From Flavobacteriales bacterium (GTDB lineage Bacteria; Bacteroidota; Bacteroidia; Flavobacteriales_F; PHOS-HE28), in contig JAEUSU010000024.1 of assembly GCA_016788635.1 (NCBI GenBank), forward strand, positions 37,062 through 101,061: 64,000 nucleotides of DNA, written 5' to 3'. Below, piece by piece: positions 8,077-19,217 of this stretch (positions are counted from its first letter, which is position 1; the number at the start of each line of letters is the position of its first letter). The translations under genes were made by a program, and so were the position numbers. The notes under the pieces are model-generated. The model was not told where the DNA came from and searched no databases. It saw only the letters and a program-made list of their open reading frames with translations.

Positions 8077-8676
8077 ATGATCGAGAGCCTGAAGGGGGAG
8101 CTTTTGGACAAAGCGCCGGGCCACGCCGTGGTGGAATGCCATGGCGTGGGTTATCTGGTCCACGTGTCCTTGCATACTTGGAGCCGTCTGCCTGAAAAAG
8201 GCAGTTGCCGGCTGCTGGTGCATTATGCCGTGTCCGTGGATGTGCGCAGTGGCGCCAGCGAACACCGGCTTTATGGATTCGCCGATCAGGACGAACGGCA
8301 GCTGTTCCGGCAATTGATCGAGGTGCAGGGGGTGAGCAGCACCATCGCCCTTTCCATTCTCAGTGCCCGTGCTGCGGACGAGCTGCGTGGCGCCATTCTT
8401 CAAGGCGATGAGGCGGCCTTGCGCGGGGTGAAGGGCATCGGACCGAAGCTGGCCCAGCGCATCATTACCGAACTCAGCGGCAAGCTGGGCTCAACCGTGA
8501 CAACCGGTGCTGCAACCGGCGGCAATACGCTCCGGGGCGAGGCGTTATCGGCACTGGTCTCTCTGGGCCTGGACCGGTTGAAAGCCGAACGGGCCCTGGC
8601 TGCTGTATTAAAGGAACATGCGTCCCAAACCCCTCCACTGGAGGAGCTGATCCGGCTCACCCTCAAGAACCTGTAG
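8077..8676 (+). CDS. ruvA: Holliday junction branch migration protein RuvA
   Basis: 199 residues, the normal RuvA length. Starts MIESLKGELLDKAPGHAVVE with the N-terminal OB-fold, includes HGVGYLV, the acidic-pin region, and the paired helix-hairpin-helix motifs ALSILSARAADELR and VKGIGPKLAQRIITEL, and ends in the flexible C-terminal domain (ALVSLGLDRLKAERAL) that contacts RuvB. The tetramer holds four-way junctions for RuvB to branch-migrate. The frame is open 76 codons upstream, but family alignment and the AGGAG-like sequence before 8077 favour this start. It lies 18 nt upstream of sprA, an order conserved in many Flavobacteriales. Confidence 0.95.
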   Translation: MIESLKGELLDKAPGHAVVECHGVGYLVHVSLHTWSRLPEKGSCRLLVHYAVSVDVRSGASEHRLYGFADQDERQLFRQLIEVQGVSSTIALSILSARAADELRGAILQGDEAALRGVKGIGPKLAQRIITELSGKLGSTVTTGAATGGNTLRGEALSALVSLGLDRLKAERALAAVLKEHASQTPPLEELIRLTLKNL

Positions 8677-8694
8677 CGCTTTCGTTCGCCGGTC

Positions 8695-11600
8695 ATGCTC
8701 CCTGTCCTCGATCGTTCCTCCATCGCGCGTGTACCGTTGCTGGTCGCGGTGGCCATCGGCTGCCTGTTGCTTGGGGGGGATGCACATGCGGCAGGGCGGG
8801 CGTGGTTGAGCACACCCGTGCTTCAAGTGGACTCGCCGGTGATCGACCTCACCTTCCCCATCACCGATCCGGTGGCGCCGGGCGAGCCTGGAGGGGGCTC
8901 GATCAACCTGCAGGACCCGAGCAACCTGCAGAACACCGTGGTGTACGACCCGGTCACCGGGCAATACGTGATCCAGACCACCGTGGGGGGAAGCTTCGAC
9001 TACCGCCCGCCCATGGGCATGACCCTGGAGGAGTACCTGAACTACGACATGGAGCGCTCCATGAGCACCTATTGGACCGAGCGTGTGGAGGACGAAAGTG
9101 TAGGGGCCACCAAGGGCTTGATACCCACGATCAACGTGCGCAGCGAAGCTTTCGACCGGATCTTCGGCGGCAGCACGATCGACATCCGTCCGCAGGGTAC
9201 GGCCGAGATCATCCTTGGTGTGAATGTGAGCAAGACGGACAATCCCCGCATTCCGATCCAACAACGGCGCATCACCACTCTCGACTTCGACCAGCGCATA
9301 CAGATGAACCTGGTGGGCAACATCGGGGACAAGCTGAAGATCAACACCAATTACAACACGCAGGCCACCTTCGATTTCGAGAACCAGGTGAAGTTGGACT
9401 ACACCGGTTATGAGGACGAGATCATCCAGAAGATCGAGATGGGCAATGTGAGCCTGCCGCTCACCAGCCAGCTCATCCAAGGCAGCCAGAGCCTCTTCGG
9501 CATCAAGACCCAACTGCGCTTCGGCCGCCTGATGGCCACGGCCATCTTCAGCCAGGAGAAGAGCCAGCGACGCAACATCCAGGTGGCGGGTGGTGCGCAG
9601 ACCACCTTCTTCGACATCAAGGCGGACGAGTATGAGGCCAACCGCTACTACTTCCTCAACTACTTCTTCCGCAACAACTTCGAGAACGCGCTGCGCACCC
9701 TGCCCACGGTGAACAGTCCCATCCAGATCACGCGTGTGGAGGTATGGGTGACCAACATGCGGAACGATTTCACCCAGAACCGGAACGTGGTGGCGTTCAC
9801 GGACCTGGGCGAGGATATCGCGCACGTGAGCCCGGACCTGGTGGCCAATGGGTTCATTACCGACGGATCGGGCAATCTACCGGCCAATGCCCAGAACAGC
9901 CTCTATGGCACGGTCAGCACGAACCCGGGCATCCGCGGGTTCGACAACTCATCGGCCACGCTCCAGGCACTTGGTCTCACAGCTGCCGTGCACTTTGAAA
10001 AGTTGGAGATGGCACGCCTGCTTGGCCCCAACGAGTTCACCATGAACGAGCGGCTGGGCTTCATCACCCTGAACCAGGCGCTGAACAATGATGAGGTGCT
10101 GGCCGTGGCCTATCAGTACACCTACCAGGGCCAGACCTTCCAAGTGGGCGAGTTCAGCACGGACGGCGTGACCCCGCCCAACGCGCTCATCCTGCGTTTG
10201 CTGAAGGCCACCATCACCAACCCGCGCATCCCGCTGTGGGACCTGATGATGAAGAACGTGTACTCCCTGGGCGCCTTCCAGGTGAACCGTGACAAGTTCC
10301 GCCTGGACCTGGTCTACAACAACCCGGTGACCGGTGTGGACATCAACTACGTGCCCCGTGCACCGATCGACCAGTACCCTTTGTTGCAGGTGATGGGGAT
10401 GGACCGGCTTGATCCCAACAACGCCCCCAACCCGGATGGCTGGTTCGATTTCATCGATGGCGCTGCCCTTACAGGGGGGACCATCAATACGCAGAACGGA
10501 CGGGTCTTCTTCCCGGTACTGGAGCCTTTCGGAAGCCACTTGAACAAGATGCTCATCGGACCGGACCCCACCGTTCCCATCACCGACACGCTCATCCGGC
10601 GCAGCATCGTGTACCAGGTGCTCTATGACAGTACCCGCATTGCCGCGCAGAACCAGCCGGAGCTGAACCGCTTCCGCCTGAAGGGAAGTTTCCAGAGCGC
10701 CAGCAGTGATGTGATCAACCTGAACGCGGTGAACATTCCACGAGGCGGCGTGCGCGTAACGGCCGGTGGGGTGACCCTTGTGGAGAATCAGGACTATACC
10801 GTGGACTACAACCTGGGCCGCGTGAAGATCCTGAACCAGGGCATTCTTGAAAGTGGCACACCCATCAACATCAGCGTGGAAAGCAACACGCTCTTCAGCA
10901 TTCAGACCAAAACAATGGCCGGGGCAAGGCTGGACTACCAGGTGAACAAGGACTTCACCATTGGTGGTACGGTCATGAACCTCTATGAACGTCCGCTTAC
11001 GCAGAAGGTGCGCGTGGGCAACGAGCCCATCAGCAACACCATGGTGGGGCTGGATGCGAACTGGCGAACACAGAGCAATTGGGTCACGAGCATGGTGGAC
11101 AAGCTACCCTTCCTGGCCACCAAACAAGTGAGCAACGTGAACGCCAGTGCGGAGGTCGCACGCATCTTCCCCGGTCACAGCCGCGCCATCGGCGATGAGG
11201 GCATGAGCTACATCGACGACTTCGAGGGCAGCGTGAGCACCATCGACCTGCGCACCCAGAGCCAATGGTTCCATGCCGCCACCCCGTTGGGCCAGCCGGA
11301 CCTGTTCCCGGAAGGTGACTACATCAACGACCTGCGCAATGGTTTCCGGCGATCGCTGCTGGCCTGGTACGTGATCGATCCGTTGTTCTTCCGCAACAAC
11401 TCGCTCACCCCACCCAACATCACCGGGGTGATGCAGGGTGACAACCGCATGCGCGAAGTGCTGGAGCAGGAGGTCTTTCCCAACCGCCAGCTGCCCACCG
11501 GCACACCGGCGAACATCCCGGTGCTGGACCTGGCGTATTACCCGGACGAGCGTGGCCCGTACAACTTCAACCCGAACCTGAACAACGATGGCACGCTGGC

Positions 11601-14600
11601 CAACGATCCCGCATTGAACTGGGCGGGCATCCAGCGGCGCATCACCACCACCGATTTCGAGACCAGCAACATCGAGATCATCCAGTTCTGGGTGATGGAC
11701 CCTTTCAATCCGACGGTAAGCAACTCCGTTGGCGATCCGGCCACCAACATCAACAGTCCCAACACGTCCGGCGGCGACCTCTTCATCAACCTGGGCAACA
11801 TCAGCGAGGATGTGCTGCGTGATGGACGCAAATCCTTTGAGAACGGACTGCCCGAAGGGCCCGGACCATCGGCCAACAGCACCACCACCACGGCATGGGG
11901 TGTGGTGCCCACCACACAGAGCGTGGTGAATGCCTTCGCGATCAATCCCGATAATTCATTCCGCTTCCAGGATATTGGTATGGATGGATTGAGCAGCAAT
12001 CTGCTGGACAACGAAGGCCGCAGCGAGCAGAGCTTCTTCGAGGACTATTTGAACAGCCTGCCACCGGGTGCACGCGCGCGCTGGCAGAACGACCCCTCTG
12101 GTGACAATTACCACTTCTTCCGCGGCAGCGATTATGATGCGCTGGGTTACGATATCCTGCAGCGCTACAAGATCTTCAACGGACCCGAGGGGAACTCCAT
12201 TTCGGACGAGGATTCACCCGAACCCTATCCCACACAGAGCAATACCCTTCCCACCACCGAGGATATCAATCAGGACCAGAACCTGGGAGAGAGCGAAAGC
12301 TATTTCCAGTACCGCGTGAGCATGCGCCCGCAGGACATGGTGGTGGGCCGCAACTTCATCACGGACCGTATCCTGGCCACGGCGAACACGCCCGATGGCC
12401 CTCGCCAGGTGTACTGGTACCAGTTCAAGGTGCCGGTGCGGCTGCCCGAGCAGGTGGTGGGCGGGCTGCAGGACTTCCGCAGCATCCGCTTCATGCGCAT
12501 GTTCGTCACCGGTTGGGCGCAGCCCGTGGTGCTGCGCTTCGCACGGCTGGAGTTCGTGCGGGGCGAATGGCGCAAGTACAACTTCAGTCTGGAGACACCG
12601 GGTGAGAGCCTGGGCACCGACCCGGACCCCACGTTGTACGAGACCGCGGCCGTGAACATCGAGGAGAACGGCAACCGCATCCCCATCAATTACACGCTCC
12701 CTCCGGGCATCAACCAGCAGGTGGACGTGGCCAGCGCCAACCTGCGCAACCTGAACGAACAGAGCCTGCAAATGAAGGTGTGCAACCTGCGCGATGGGGA
12801 TGCCCGTGCCAGCTTCCGCAACGTGAGCTTCGACATCCGCAGCTACAAGAAGCTCGAGATGTTCATCCACGCGGAAGGCAGTGACCCGGCCGACCCCCTG
12901 CAGTACGGGGACATCAGCGTGTTCATCCGGCTGGGCAACGACTTCGATCAGAATTACTACGAGTACGAAGTGCCTGTGGTGCCCTCGGTCTTCTTCAATC
13001 AGGACCCCTTCAATGTGTGGCCCGAAGCCAACAACATGGTGGTGGAGTTCGCCAAGCTGAATGATATGAAGATCCAGCGCAACCAGTCGGGCTTCCCGAT
13101 CAACCAGCGCTACATCCAGTACGACAACGACCGCCGCATCGTGGTGAAGGGCAATCCGAACCTGAGCCAGATGAAGACCATCATGATCGGCATCCGCAAC
13201 CCGAAGAAGGATGGCGAGGAGGCCAACATCTGGCGCGTGGATGATGGTTTGCCCCAGTGCGCAGAGGTGTGGGTGAACGAGCTCCGCCTGACCGACTTCG
13301 ACCAGTCGGGTGGTTGGGCGGCCATCGCACGCGTGAACACCACCCTGGCCGATCTGGGCAACCTGAGCGTGGCGGGCAATTACAGCACCCCGTTCTGGGG
13401 CCAGATCGACAAGCGCGTGAGCGAACGCCAGCGCGAGACCAACTACGGCGTGGACGTGGCCGCCAACCTGGAGATGGGCAAGTTCCTGCCGGAGAGCAGT
13501 GGCATCAAGGTGCCCATGTTCGTGGGCTACACCGAGCAGGTGAGCCTGCCCCAGTTCGACCCCCTGAACCCGGACATCCTCTGGGACGATGCCACGCGTA
13601 CGTTGACACCCGAGGAGAAGAAGGAACGCAGAAAGCAGTCGCGCACCTACACGCGAAGACGCAGCATCAACTTCACCAATGTGCGGAAGGAGCGCACCGC
13701 CGGCAAGGGCGGAGGTGGGGGCGGGCCGCCCAAGGAGCGCTTCTACGACCTGGAGAACATCACCCTGAGCTACGCCTACAGCGACCAGGAATTCTCGGAT
13801 GTGAACACCGAGATCGACAACACGCGCACCTACCGGGGCACGATCGCCTATCAGCACTCGCCCAAACCGCGACCGGTGAGGCCGTTCGAGGGCATCGCCT
13901 TGATCGACAAGAGCAAGTGGTTGAAGCTCATCAAGGACTTCAACTTCAACGTCGGCTTCCAGCAGCTCACGTTCCGAACGGGCATTGACAGGTCCTATCA
14001 GGAGCGCCTGATCCGGCCCAACCCGGACATTGAGAGCCTGCCCCTGCCGCCCACCTACAACAAGACCTTCAACTGGACCACCCAGTATGGCTTCCGGTAT
14101 GAGTTGACCAAGAGCATCAAGCTCGATTTCATGGCCAACAACAACGCCTTTGTGGGTGAGCCGCCCGGCCGGGTGGACCCCAAGTTCCGCGACGAGTACG
14201 AGGTGTGGCGCGACAGCGTGCTGGCCAGCATCCGCAACTGGGGCGAGACCACGCACTACGACCATACGGTGAACGTGACCTACATGCTGCCGCTGGACAA
14301 ATTCCCGATGACCGACTGGATCACCAGCAACCTGACCTACATCGCCGGCTACCAATGGGACCGTGCACCGCTCGCACAGGATTCCCTCGGTAACACGGTG
14401 CAGAACTCGCAGAACATCGCCATCAACGGCCAGTTCAACTTTGTGAACCTCTATAACAAGAGCAAGTACCTGAAGAAGATCAACGACAAGGGCCGCCAGA
14501 GCCGCCCGGGTACCACAGGCCGCGCCGCGCCCACCGCACCTCCCAGGGGCGATGCGGGCAAGGACCCCAAGGACGAGCCCAAGTCGAAGATCAACGTGCT

Positions 14601-15972
14601 GGAAGGTCTTGCGCGCATTCTGATGAGCATTCGCAACGGCACCCTCACCTACAGCCAGACCAGTGGCATCCTGCTGCCCGGCTATGGGCAGCGGACCAAT
14701 GCGCTGGGCATGGCACCGGATTTCAATGCGCCGGGCTGGGGCTTCATCCTGGGCCAGCAGAACCACAACCTCAGTGGGGACATCGTACGCGATTTCGCCA
14801 CGGACGCTGCGGAGAACGGATGGTTGGTACAGACCCCCAGCATCTTCAATCCTTACACCAACACCCGCACGGAGACCATCAATGGCCGGCTGACCTTGGA
14901 GCCCATCCGCCACCTGCGCATCGATCTGCTCGCCAACCGCACCTACAGCAACAACCGCAGTTCGTTCTTCCGGTGGAGTGATTCCCTGCAGACCTATGTG
15001 AACGACAGTCCGCGTGAGTTCGGCAGTTTCAGCGTGAGCACCATCACCTGGGCCACCACCTTCTCGCGCGATGTGGAGAGCAACGTGAACGCCGTGTTCC
15101 AGCAGTTGCTGGACAGCCGCGCCATCATCAGCGGCCGGTTGGGGGCTGAGAACCCCTTGAGCAGTCTGCCAGCCGACAGCCTGTATTGGACGGGTTACGG
15201 ATCCACCAGCCAGGACGTGCTCATCCCCGCCTTCCTTGCCGCCTACACCGGCAAAGGTGCGGACAAGGTGAGCCTGGACCCTTACTCGCTGATCCCCCTG
15301 CCCAACTGGGACATCACCTACGACGGGCTCAGCCGGTTGGAGTTCTTCAAGAAGTACTTCCGCACCTTCACATTGAACCACAGCTACCGCAGCACCTTCA
15401 ACATGGGCAACTACCAGACGAACCTGCTCTTCCTGGAGGATGGCAGCGCCGTGGATGTGGCCGGCAACTTCATCCCCTCACGACAGATCACGGTGGTCAC
15501 CATCACCGAGGCCATGCGCCCGTTCATCAACTTCGACGCCACCCTGCAGAACAGCCTGCTCACCAAGTTCGAGTACAACCGCGATCGGAGCCTCAGCTTC
15601 AGCCTTTCCAACCTGCAGGTGACCGAGGTGCGCGGCAAGGAGTTCGTGATCGGCAGCGGATACCGCTTCAAGAACGTGAAGTTCCCCTTTGCCGTGGGGG
15701 GTAAACCACCCAAGAGCGACCTGAACGTGCGCCTGGACCTGAGCTGGCGCCAGAACAACACGGTGATCCGCAAGATGGAGGAAGGGGTGAACCAGGTGAC
15801 GGCCGGTCAGGACATCATCAGTATCAAGGCCTCGGCGGATTATGTGCTGAGCCAGCGGCTCAATATTCGCGGCTATTTTGAGCGCGTGATCAACCGGCCG
15901 GTGATCAGCACCACCTTCCCCAGTGCCAATACCAAGGCCGGCATCAGCCTGCGCTTCACGCTTGCCCAATAA
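8695..15972 (+). CDS. sprA: T9SS outer-membrane translocon / gliding motility protein SprA
   Basis: 2,425 residues, in the family range of about 2,300-2,500. SprA forms the giant single-chain beta-barrel through which type IX substrates cross the outer membrane. Signal peptide through GGDAHA|A. Visible family features include the N-terminal [18 protein letters not shown] region, the long run of strands rich in Asn/Thr/Tyr, and repeated IDDFEG- and [16 protein letters not shown] segments. Low-complexity insertions lie near residue 1,672 ([12 protein letters not shown]) and about 1,940 (Pro/Ala-rich). The C-terminus [10 protein letters not shown] is outer-membrane-like. The substrates at 4777, 6472 and possibly 30096 would use this channel. 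Confidence 0.96.
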   Translation: MLPVLDRSSIARVPLLVAVAIGCLLLGGDAHAAGRAWLSTPVLQVDSPVIDLTFPITDPVAPGEPGGGSINLQDPSNLQNTVVYDPVTGQYVIQTTVGGSFDYRPPMGMTLEEYLNYDMERSMSTYWTERVEDESVGATKGLIPTINVRSEAFDRIFGGSTIDIRPQGTAEIILGVNVSKTDNPRIPIQQRRITTLDFDQRIQMNLVGNIGDKLKINTNYNTQATFDFENQVKLDYTGYEDEIIQKIEMGNVSLPLTSQLIQGSQSLFGIKTQLRFGRLMATAIFSQEKSQRRNIQVAGGAQTTFFDIKADEYEANRYYFLNYFFRNNFENALRTLPTVNSPIQITRVEVWVTNMRNDFTQNRNVVAFTDLGEDIAHVSPDLVANGFITDGSGNLPANAQNSLYGTVSTNPGIRGFDNSSATLQALGLTAAVHFEKLEMARLLGPNEFTMNERLGFITLNQALNNDEVLAVAYQYTYQGQTFQVGEFSTDGVTPPNALILRLLKATITNPRIPLWDLMMKNVYSLGAFQVNRDKFRLDLVYNNPVTGVDINYVPRAPIDQYPLLQVMGMDRLDPNNAPNPDGWFDFIDGAALTGGTINTQNGRVFFPVLEPFGSHLNKMLIGPDPTVPITDTLIRRSIVYQVLYDSTRIAAQNQPELNRFRLKGSFQSASSDVINLNAVNIPRGGVRVTAGGVTLVENQDYTVDYNLGRVKILNQGILESGTPINISVESNTLFSIQTKTMAGARLDYQVNKDFTIGGTVMNLYERPLTQKVRVGNEPISNTMVGLDANWRTQSNWVTSMVDKLPFLATKQVSNVNASAEVARIFPGHSRAIGDEGMSYIDDFEGSVSTIDLRTQSQWFHAATPLGQPDLFPEGDYINDLRNGFRRSLLAWYVIDPLFFRNNSLTPPNITGVMQGDNRMREVLEQEVFPNRQLPTGTPANIPVLDLAYYPDERGPYNFNPNLNNDGTLANDPALNWAGIQRRITTTDFETSNIEIIQFWVMDPFNPTVSNSVGDPATNINSPNTSGGDLFINLGNISEDVLRDGRKSFENGLPEGPGPSANSTTTTAWGVVPTTQSVVNAFAINPDNSFRFQDIGMDGLSSNLLDNEGRSEQSFFEDYLNSLPPGARARWQNDPSGDNYHFFRGSDYDALGYDILQRYKIFNGPEGNSISDEDSPEPYPTQSNTLPTTEDINQDQNLGESESYFQYRVSMRPQDMVVGRNFITDRILATANTPDGPRQVYWYQFKVPVRLPEQVVGGLQDFRSIRFMRMFVTGWAQPVVLRFARLEFVRGEWRKYNFSLETPGESLGTDPDPTLYETAAVNIEENGNRIPINYTLPPGINQQVDVASANLRNLNEQSLQMKVCNLRDGDARASFRNVSFDIRSYKKLEMFIHAEGSDPADPLQYGDISVFIRLGNDFDQNYYEYEVPVVPSVFFNQDPFNVWPEANNMVVEFAKLNDMKIQRNQSGFPINQRYIQYDNDRRIVVKGNPNLSQMKTIMIGIRNPKKDGEEANIWRVDDGLPQCAEVWVNELRLTDFDQSGGWAAIARVNTTLADLGNLSVAGNYSTPFWGQIDKRVSERQRETNYGVDVAANLEMGKFLPESSGIKVPMFVGYTEQVSLPQFDPLNPDILWDDATRTLTPEEKKERRKQSRTYTRRRSINFTNVRKERTAGKGGGGGGPPKERFYDLENITLSYAYSDQEFSDVNTEIDNTRTYRGTIAYQHSPKPRPVRPFEGIALIDKSKWLKLIKDFNFNVGFQQLTFRTGIDRSYQERLIRPNPDIESLPLPPTYNKTFNWTTQYGFRYELTKSIKLDFMANNNAFVGEPPGRVDPKFRDEYEVWRDSVLASIRNWGETTHYDHTVNVTYMLPLDKFPMTDWITSNLTYIAGYQWDRAPLAQDSLGNTVQNSQNIAINGQFNFVNLYNKSKYLKKINDKGRQSRPGTTGRAAPTAPPRGDAGKDPKDEPKSKINVLEGLARILMSIRNGTLTYSQTSGILLPGYGQRTNALGMAPDFNAPGWGFILGQQNHNLSGDIVRDFATDAAENGWLVQTPSIFNPYTNTRTETINGRLTLEPIRHLRIDLLANRTYSNNRSSFFRWSDSLQTYVNDSPREFGSFSVSTITWATTFSRDVESNVNAVFQQLLDSRAIISGRLGAENPLSSLPADSLYWTGYGSTSQDVLIPAFLAAYTGKGADKVSLDPYSLIPLPNWDITYDGLSRLEFFKKYFRTFTLNHSYRSTFNMGNYQTNLLFLEDGSAVDVAGNFIPSRQITVVTITEAMRPFINFDATLQNSLLTKFEYNRDRSLSFSLSNLQVTEVRGKEFVIGSGYRFKNVKFPFAVGGKPPKSDLNVRLDLSWRQNNTVIRKMEEGVNQVTAGQDIISIKASADYVLSQRLNIRGYFERVINRPVISTTFPSANTKAGISLRFTLAQ

Positions 15973-16028
15973 CCGGGTTTGTGGCGCTTCGCCCGATCCG
16001 CTTTCTTCGCACCTCATTCCCATCGCCG

Positions 16029-16406
16029 ATGAACATCCCAGCCGATCTGAAGTACACCAAGGACCACGAGTGGATACGTGTTGAAGGCAACGAGGCCGTA
16101 GTGGGCGTCACCGACTTTGCCCAGGGAGAATTGGGTGACATCGTGTTCGTGGATATCGGCAGTGTAGGCCGCCAGGTGGGCCGCGAGGAGGTGTTCGGGA
16201 CCGTGGAGGCGGTGAAGACCGTCAGCGACCTGTTCATGCCCGTGGCAGGCGAAGTACTGGAGGTGAACCCTGCCCTTGCCAACGACCCGGCCGTGGTGAA
16301 CCGGGACCCCTATGGGGAAGGCTGGATGGTACGCATCCGGCTGAGCGATCCTGGCGACACCGCTGGTCTGATGAGCGCCGGTGAGTATGAGGCCTTGGTG
16401 GGCTGA
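16029..16406 (+). CDS. gcvH: Glycine cleavage system H protein
   Basis: 125 residues. Carries the lipoyl-lysine hairpin [12 protein letters not shown] (modified Lys) and family signatures [13 protein letters not shown] and [10 protein letters not shown]. The lipoyl arm shuttles the aminomethyl group between the P, T and L proteins of glycine cleavage. ATG at 16029 chosen; the longer frame from 15981 adds residues not found in the family. Follows sprA by 56 nt and precedes vanZ by 8 nt, the usual flavobacterial order. Confidence 0.95.
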   Translation: MNIPADLKYTKDHEWIRVEGNEAVVGVTDFAQGELGDIVFVDIGSVGRQVGREEVFGTVEAVKTVSDLFMPVAGEVLEVNPALANDPAVVNRDPYGEGWMVRIRLSDPGDTAGLMSAGEYEALVG

Positions 16407-16414
16407 ACCGGTCC

Positions 16415-16813
16415 ATGCGGCCTCTTGCGCTGTTACCGCCCCTGGCCTGGGCTCTGTTGATCCTGGGCTTGTGCCTGCTTCCCGGTGAGGAATTACCGGA
16501 ATGGGATTGGGCTGACCTGCTCAGCCTGGACAAACTGGTGCACGCCGGGCTGTTCGCCGTGTTGCTTGTGCTGGGGGTGCGTGCCCTGCGCATGCACGGA
16601 TCCGGCCTTCGGCTGCGTTCATGGCCTGTGGCGCTGTTAACCGGGGCCTGTATAGCCTACGGGGGAGCACTGGAACTCATGCAAGGACACCTGCTTGCTG
16701 GCCGCACGGCAGACCCCTTTGATGCCCTGGCGAACGCCTTCGGATGCGTCCTTGGACTTGTATATCTGAGCCGGTTGGACAACCGCCGGACCACTCTGCC
16801 AAGTGCCGGCTAA
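16415..16813 (+). CDS. VanZ-family membrane protein
   Basis: 132 residues with about four hydrophobic segments (PLALLPPLAWALLILGLCLL, the LFAVLLVLG region, ALLTGACIAYGGALELMQ and a last helix ending near VYLSRL). The motifs DKLVHAGLFAVLL and the GGALELMQ...GRTADPFDALANAFG pattern are typical of VanZ-like proteins. The biochemical role is unknown. Its fixed place behind gcvH and before tonB is a conserved neighbourhood rather than functional evidence. Confidence 0.85.
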   Translation: MRPLALLPPLAWALLILGLCLLPGEELPEWDWADLLSLDKLVHAGLFAVLLVLGVRALRMHGSGLRLRSWPVALLTGACIAYGGALELMQGHLLAGRTADPFDALANAFGCVLGLVYLSRLDNRRTTLPSAG

Positions 16814-16816
16814 GCG

Positions 16817-16824
16817 TACATTTG
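16817..16824 (+). promoter_or_regulatory. -7 box TACATTTG upstream of tonB
   Basis: Perfect TAnnTTTG match starting 4 nt after the vanZ stop and 50 nt before the tonB ATG, so tonB probably has its own promoter. Confidence 0.55.
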
Positions 16825-16874
16825 AACCATCGCCGATGTGCCGTGTACAGGACCGGTGAAACACGAAGAACAAC

Positions 16875-17540
16875 ATGACCCCCCGCAAGCAACCCGAGGC
16901 CGATCTGGAGCGCCGCCGCAGCAGCTTCATGCTCATGGGCATCCTGTGCGCCCTGGCCCTTACACTCGTAGCCTTTGAATGGACCGCCTTCGAGAAGTCG
17001 GCAGGTGACCTGGGCCAGTTGCAAATGGATTTCCTGGAGGAGGAGGTGATCCCCCCCAGTGCCACCCCGCCTCCGCCCCCGCCCCCGCCACCCGCCCCCA
17101 CCACCGTGTTGGAGATCGTGGAGGACGAGAAGAAGATCGAACAGGTGGACGTGATCGATACCGAGGTGGATCAGGAGACCAACGTACAGACCTTCGAAGC
17201 ACCCGAGGAGAAGGTGGAGGAGGAGCAGATCTTTACCATTGTGGAGAAGATGCCCACCTTCCCAGGTGGCGAGAAGGAGATGTTCAAGTTCCTGGCCAAG
17301 GTGCAGGAGTATCCCCAAATGGCCGTGGACGCCGGTATCCAGGGCACCGTCTATGTCACCTTCGTGGTAGACAAGGACGGCAAGGTGAAGGACATCAAGG
17401 TGCTGCGCGGCCTGGGCGGTGGCCTGGACGAGGCCGCCGTGCGCATGGTGAGCAAGATGCCTCCTTGGGAGCCCGGCATGCAGCGCGGCAAACCGGTGAA
17501 GGTGCAATACAACCTACCGGTGCGCTTCACACTGAAGTAA
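16875..17540 (+). CDS. tonB: TonB-family energy transducer
   Basis: 221 residues: cytoplasmic basic start, one membrane anchor (about residues 18-36), a periplasmic proline stretch (PPSATPPPPPPPPPAP, about 60-75), an acidic Glu/Val-rich linker, and a TonB C-terminal domain (about 130-221) with AGIQGTVYVTFVVDKDGKV and LPVRFTLK. It transmits proton-motive force from ExbB/ExbD to TonB-dependent receptors such as the one at 22686. An ExbB/ExbD cluster lies 16 kb downstream. Confidence 0.93.
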   Translation: MTPRKQPEADLERRRSSFMLMGILCALALTLVAFEWTAFEKSAGDLGQLQMDFLEEEVIPPSATPPPPPPPPPAPTTVLEIVEDEKKIEQVDVIDTEVDQETNVQTFEAPEEKVEEEQIFTIVEKMPTFPGGEKEMFKFLAKVQEYPQMAVDAGIQGTVYVTFVVDKDGKVKDIKVLRGLGGGLDEAAVRMVSKMPPWEPGMQRGKPVKVQYNLPVRFTLK

Positions 17541-17560
17541 GCAGCCCCCTCATTGGAACT

Positions 17561-17595
17561 AAAAAGCCCCCCGGATGCGGGGGGCTTTTAGTTTT
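17561..17595 (+). terminator. Rho-independent terminator after tonB (bidirectional)
   Basis: AAAAAGCCCCCCGG / GCGGGGGGCTTTTAG hairpin followed by TTTTT on the + strand and by A/T on the other. It sits between the convergent tonB and DUF4349 genes and can serve both. Confidence 0.85.
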
Positions 17596-17605
17596 TGGTC
17601 TGCGG

Positions 17606-18418
17606 TCATTTCGTGCGTTTGCGCCGCCAACGCCACCAGAGGAGGACACCGGCCAGGCTGACCACGAAGGGCCACAGGTGCGTGAGGCCCACGAGAAAGC
17701 GCAACAGGTTGTTCCAGCCCTCGCGCAGGGCCACCCCGAAGCGCGGGCTAAAGCGTTCGCTCACGGCCACACGCTTCTGGCAGGTGATGGAGAGCGTGCT
17801 CATGCCCACCTGGTCACGCAGGCTCTTCATGCGGGCTTCCATGCTCTCGATCTCCGCTCGCACATTGCCCAGCTCGCGTTCCACCTCCAGCATCTCCTGC
17901 ACGCTCTTCGCCTGTGCCGCCAGTTCCAGGTAGCGCTTTTCCACGGCGCGCTTGGCCTCCAGCCTCGCTTCCACATCAACCCATTCAGTGGTCACATCCG
18001 CTGCATTGATGCTTCGGTTCTCCAAGCGCCCCAATGCGCTCATGCCCTCCACAAAGGCATCGAAGCGATCGGCCGGGATGCGCACCCGCAGCGTCACCGA
18101 TCGGATATTGCCCCACTCGCCCCGGTCGTCCCCTTCGGCATAGCCGCCTTCCGCTTTCACGCGCTCCAGTATCGCGGTACGTGCCGCGTCCAGGTCATCC
18201 ACCTCGTAGGTGAGGCTGCCCGTGCGAATGATCTTGCGCTCTGCGGGGAGCGGCACCGCGCTTTGTCCGCCCGCATCCATGGGGGCGTTCTTGGCGAAGG
18301 TGCCTTCCGCTGCGGCGGGTTCTTCAAGCTGGTAGCTGTTCGCGCTTTCAGGCCCGGGGCGGTTGTTGCCGCAGGCCAGCAGGAACAGAATGGCGGTAAT
18401 GATCGGGATGGGTCGCAT
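17606..18418 (-). CDS. DUF4349 lipoprotein
   Basis: 270 residues. Signal peptide and lipobox MRPIPIITAILFLLACGN. The conserved core KIIRTGSLTYEVDDLDAA ... VTLRVRIPADRFDAFVEGM and TTEWVDVEARLEAKRAVEKR belongs to DUF4349. A coiled-coil segment (about 165-205, VQEMLEVERELGNVRAEIESMEARMKSL) follows, and a C-terminal membrane helix (LWPFVVSLAGVLLWW) ends in basic residues. This suggests an envelope protein anchored at both ends. Function unknown in the family. Confidence 0.85.
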   Translation of the reverse strand: MRPIPIITAILFLLACGNNRPGPESANSYQLEEPAAAEGTFAKNAPMDAGGQSAVPLPAERKIIRTGSLTYEVDDLDAARTAILERVKAEGGYAEGDDRGEWGNIRSVTLRVRIPADRFDAFVEGMSALGRLENRSINAADVTTEWVDVEARLEAKRAVEKRYLELAAQAKSVQEMLEVERELGNVRAEIESMEARMKSLRDQVGMSTLSITCQKRVAVSERFSPRFGVALREGWNNLLRFLVGLTHLWPFVVSLAGVLLWWRWRRKRTK

Positions 18419-18530
18419 GGTGTATAGGTGGCTGGCTCAACGAAGGTCACACTGTGCATCGTATGCCGGACATGGAGGAGGGTGCTCTTCGTGATGAATG
18501 GTCGGGTCGTGTTCTTCGATCCAGAACAAA

Positions 18531-19139
18531 TCACCAAGACACCCGATAGCCCAGATGGACCGCTGCGATGTATTTGAACCCGGCCACCTCGTAAGTTGGG
18601 CCATCATTGATCTGTGTGGGACCCATGGCGATCTCACTTCCCAGGTTCAGCCACGGCGTCACGTACAGGTCCGCCTTTTTGAACGGGAACCAGGTGTACC
18701 CAATGCGCACGTTCGGGTAGATCGATCGGAAGGCCAGGTCTGTACCACTTCCCTCATGGGTGACGCGGTTGTCATACAGGAATACGGAAGGACCGAAGAA
18801 GAATCCGCGTCCATCATGGCGCAGCGAGTAATCCACGAAGAGCGCCTGGCTGGGAGCGAAGTGCAGGTCGCTCCAACCCGCATCACGGTTCGTTCCGGAC
18901 AGCATCCGGTCAGGGAAGTCGGCTGCGTATACTGAGGCCATCACACTCCAGTGTGGCAGTGCCTTGTTCGCGTAACGCAAGCTGAATGAGTAGCCGTTCA
19001 GGAGGAAGGGTGCCGGATCAAGCTCGATGGAAAGACTGGTGCCTGCTTCTTCTTGTGCCGGTCGCTGCTGTGCGTGCATGGTGAGGGGCAGGACCAGGCT
19101 GAACGTGAGGAGGGATCGATGAATGGATGGTGTGCGCAT
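18531..19139 (-). CDS. Outer-membrane beta-barrel protein, unknown function
   Basis: 202 residues. From MRTPSIHRSLLTFSLVLPLT the signal peptide ends MHAQ. The body has alternating strands rich in Tyr/Phe/Trp (YSFSLRYANKALPHWSVMASVY, FVDYSLRHDGRGFFFGPSVFLY) and ends IAAVHLGYRVSW with a terminal aromatic, as in small outer-membrane barrels. The longer frame from 19163 adds eight residues before this Met. Its promoter carries a palindrome and the gene directly upstream is a Crp/Fnr regulator, so regulated expression is likely. Confidence 0.7.
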   Translation of the reverse strand: MRTPSIHRSLLTFSLVLPLTMHAQQRPAQEEAGTSLSIELDPAPFLLNGYSFSLRYANKALPHWSVMASVYAADFPDRMLSGTNRDAGWSDLHFAPSQALFVDYSLRHDGRGFFFGPSVFLYDNRVTHEGSGTDLAFRSIYPNVRIGYTWFPFKKADLYVTPWLNLGSEIAMGPTQINDGPTYEVAGFKYIAAVHLGYRVSW

Positions 19140-19160
19140 GGTGTGGTTGGTTGGTGGGCG

Positions 19161-19168
19161 CAAAAGTC
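19161..19168 (-). promoter_or_regulatory. Promoter box GACTTTTG for the barrel gene
   Basis: Matches TAnnTTTG except the first T; followed by GCGCCC as at many other starts in the window. 21 nt before the ATG at 19139. Confidence 0.4.
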
Positions 19169-19191
19169 CCAGGCAGCCGGTAGGCCATGCA

Positions 19192-19205
19192 TTATCAATT
19201 GATAA
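19192..19205. promoter_or_regulatory. 14-nt perfect palindrome TTATCAATTGATAA, candidate Crp/Fnr operator
   Basis: Fully self-complementary and much more AT-rich than its surroundings. Half-site TTATCA resembles the TTGAT half of FNR/CRP-family sites. Its centre lies about 43 bp upstream of the start site predicted from the box at 19161, a class II activator position. It lies 13 nt beyond the stop of the adjacent Crp/Fnr gene. Confidence 0.5.
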
Positions 19206-19217
19206 GAAGTGCGGTGG

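Noticed and set aside
12214..15381. 1,055-codon open frame opposite sprA
   Set aside because: It lies antisense to an unmistakable sprA, has low-complexity His/Val/Gly/Leu-rich composition typical of GC-rich antisense frames, and has no recognisable domain or start signal.
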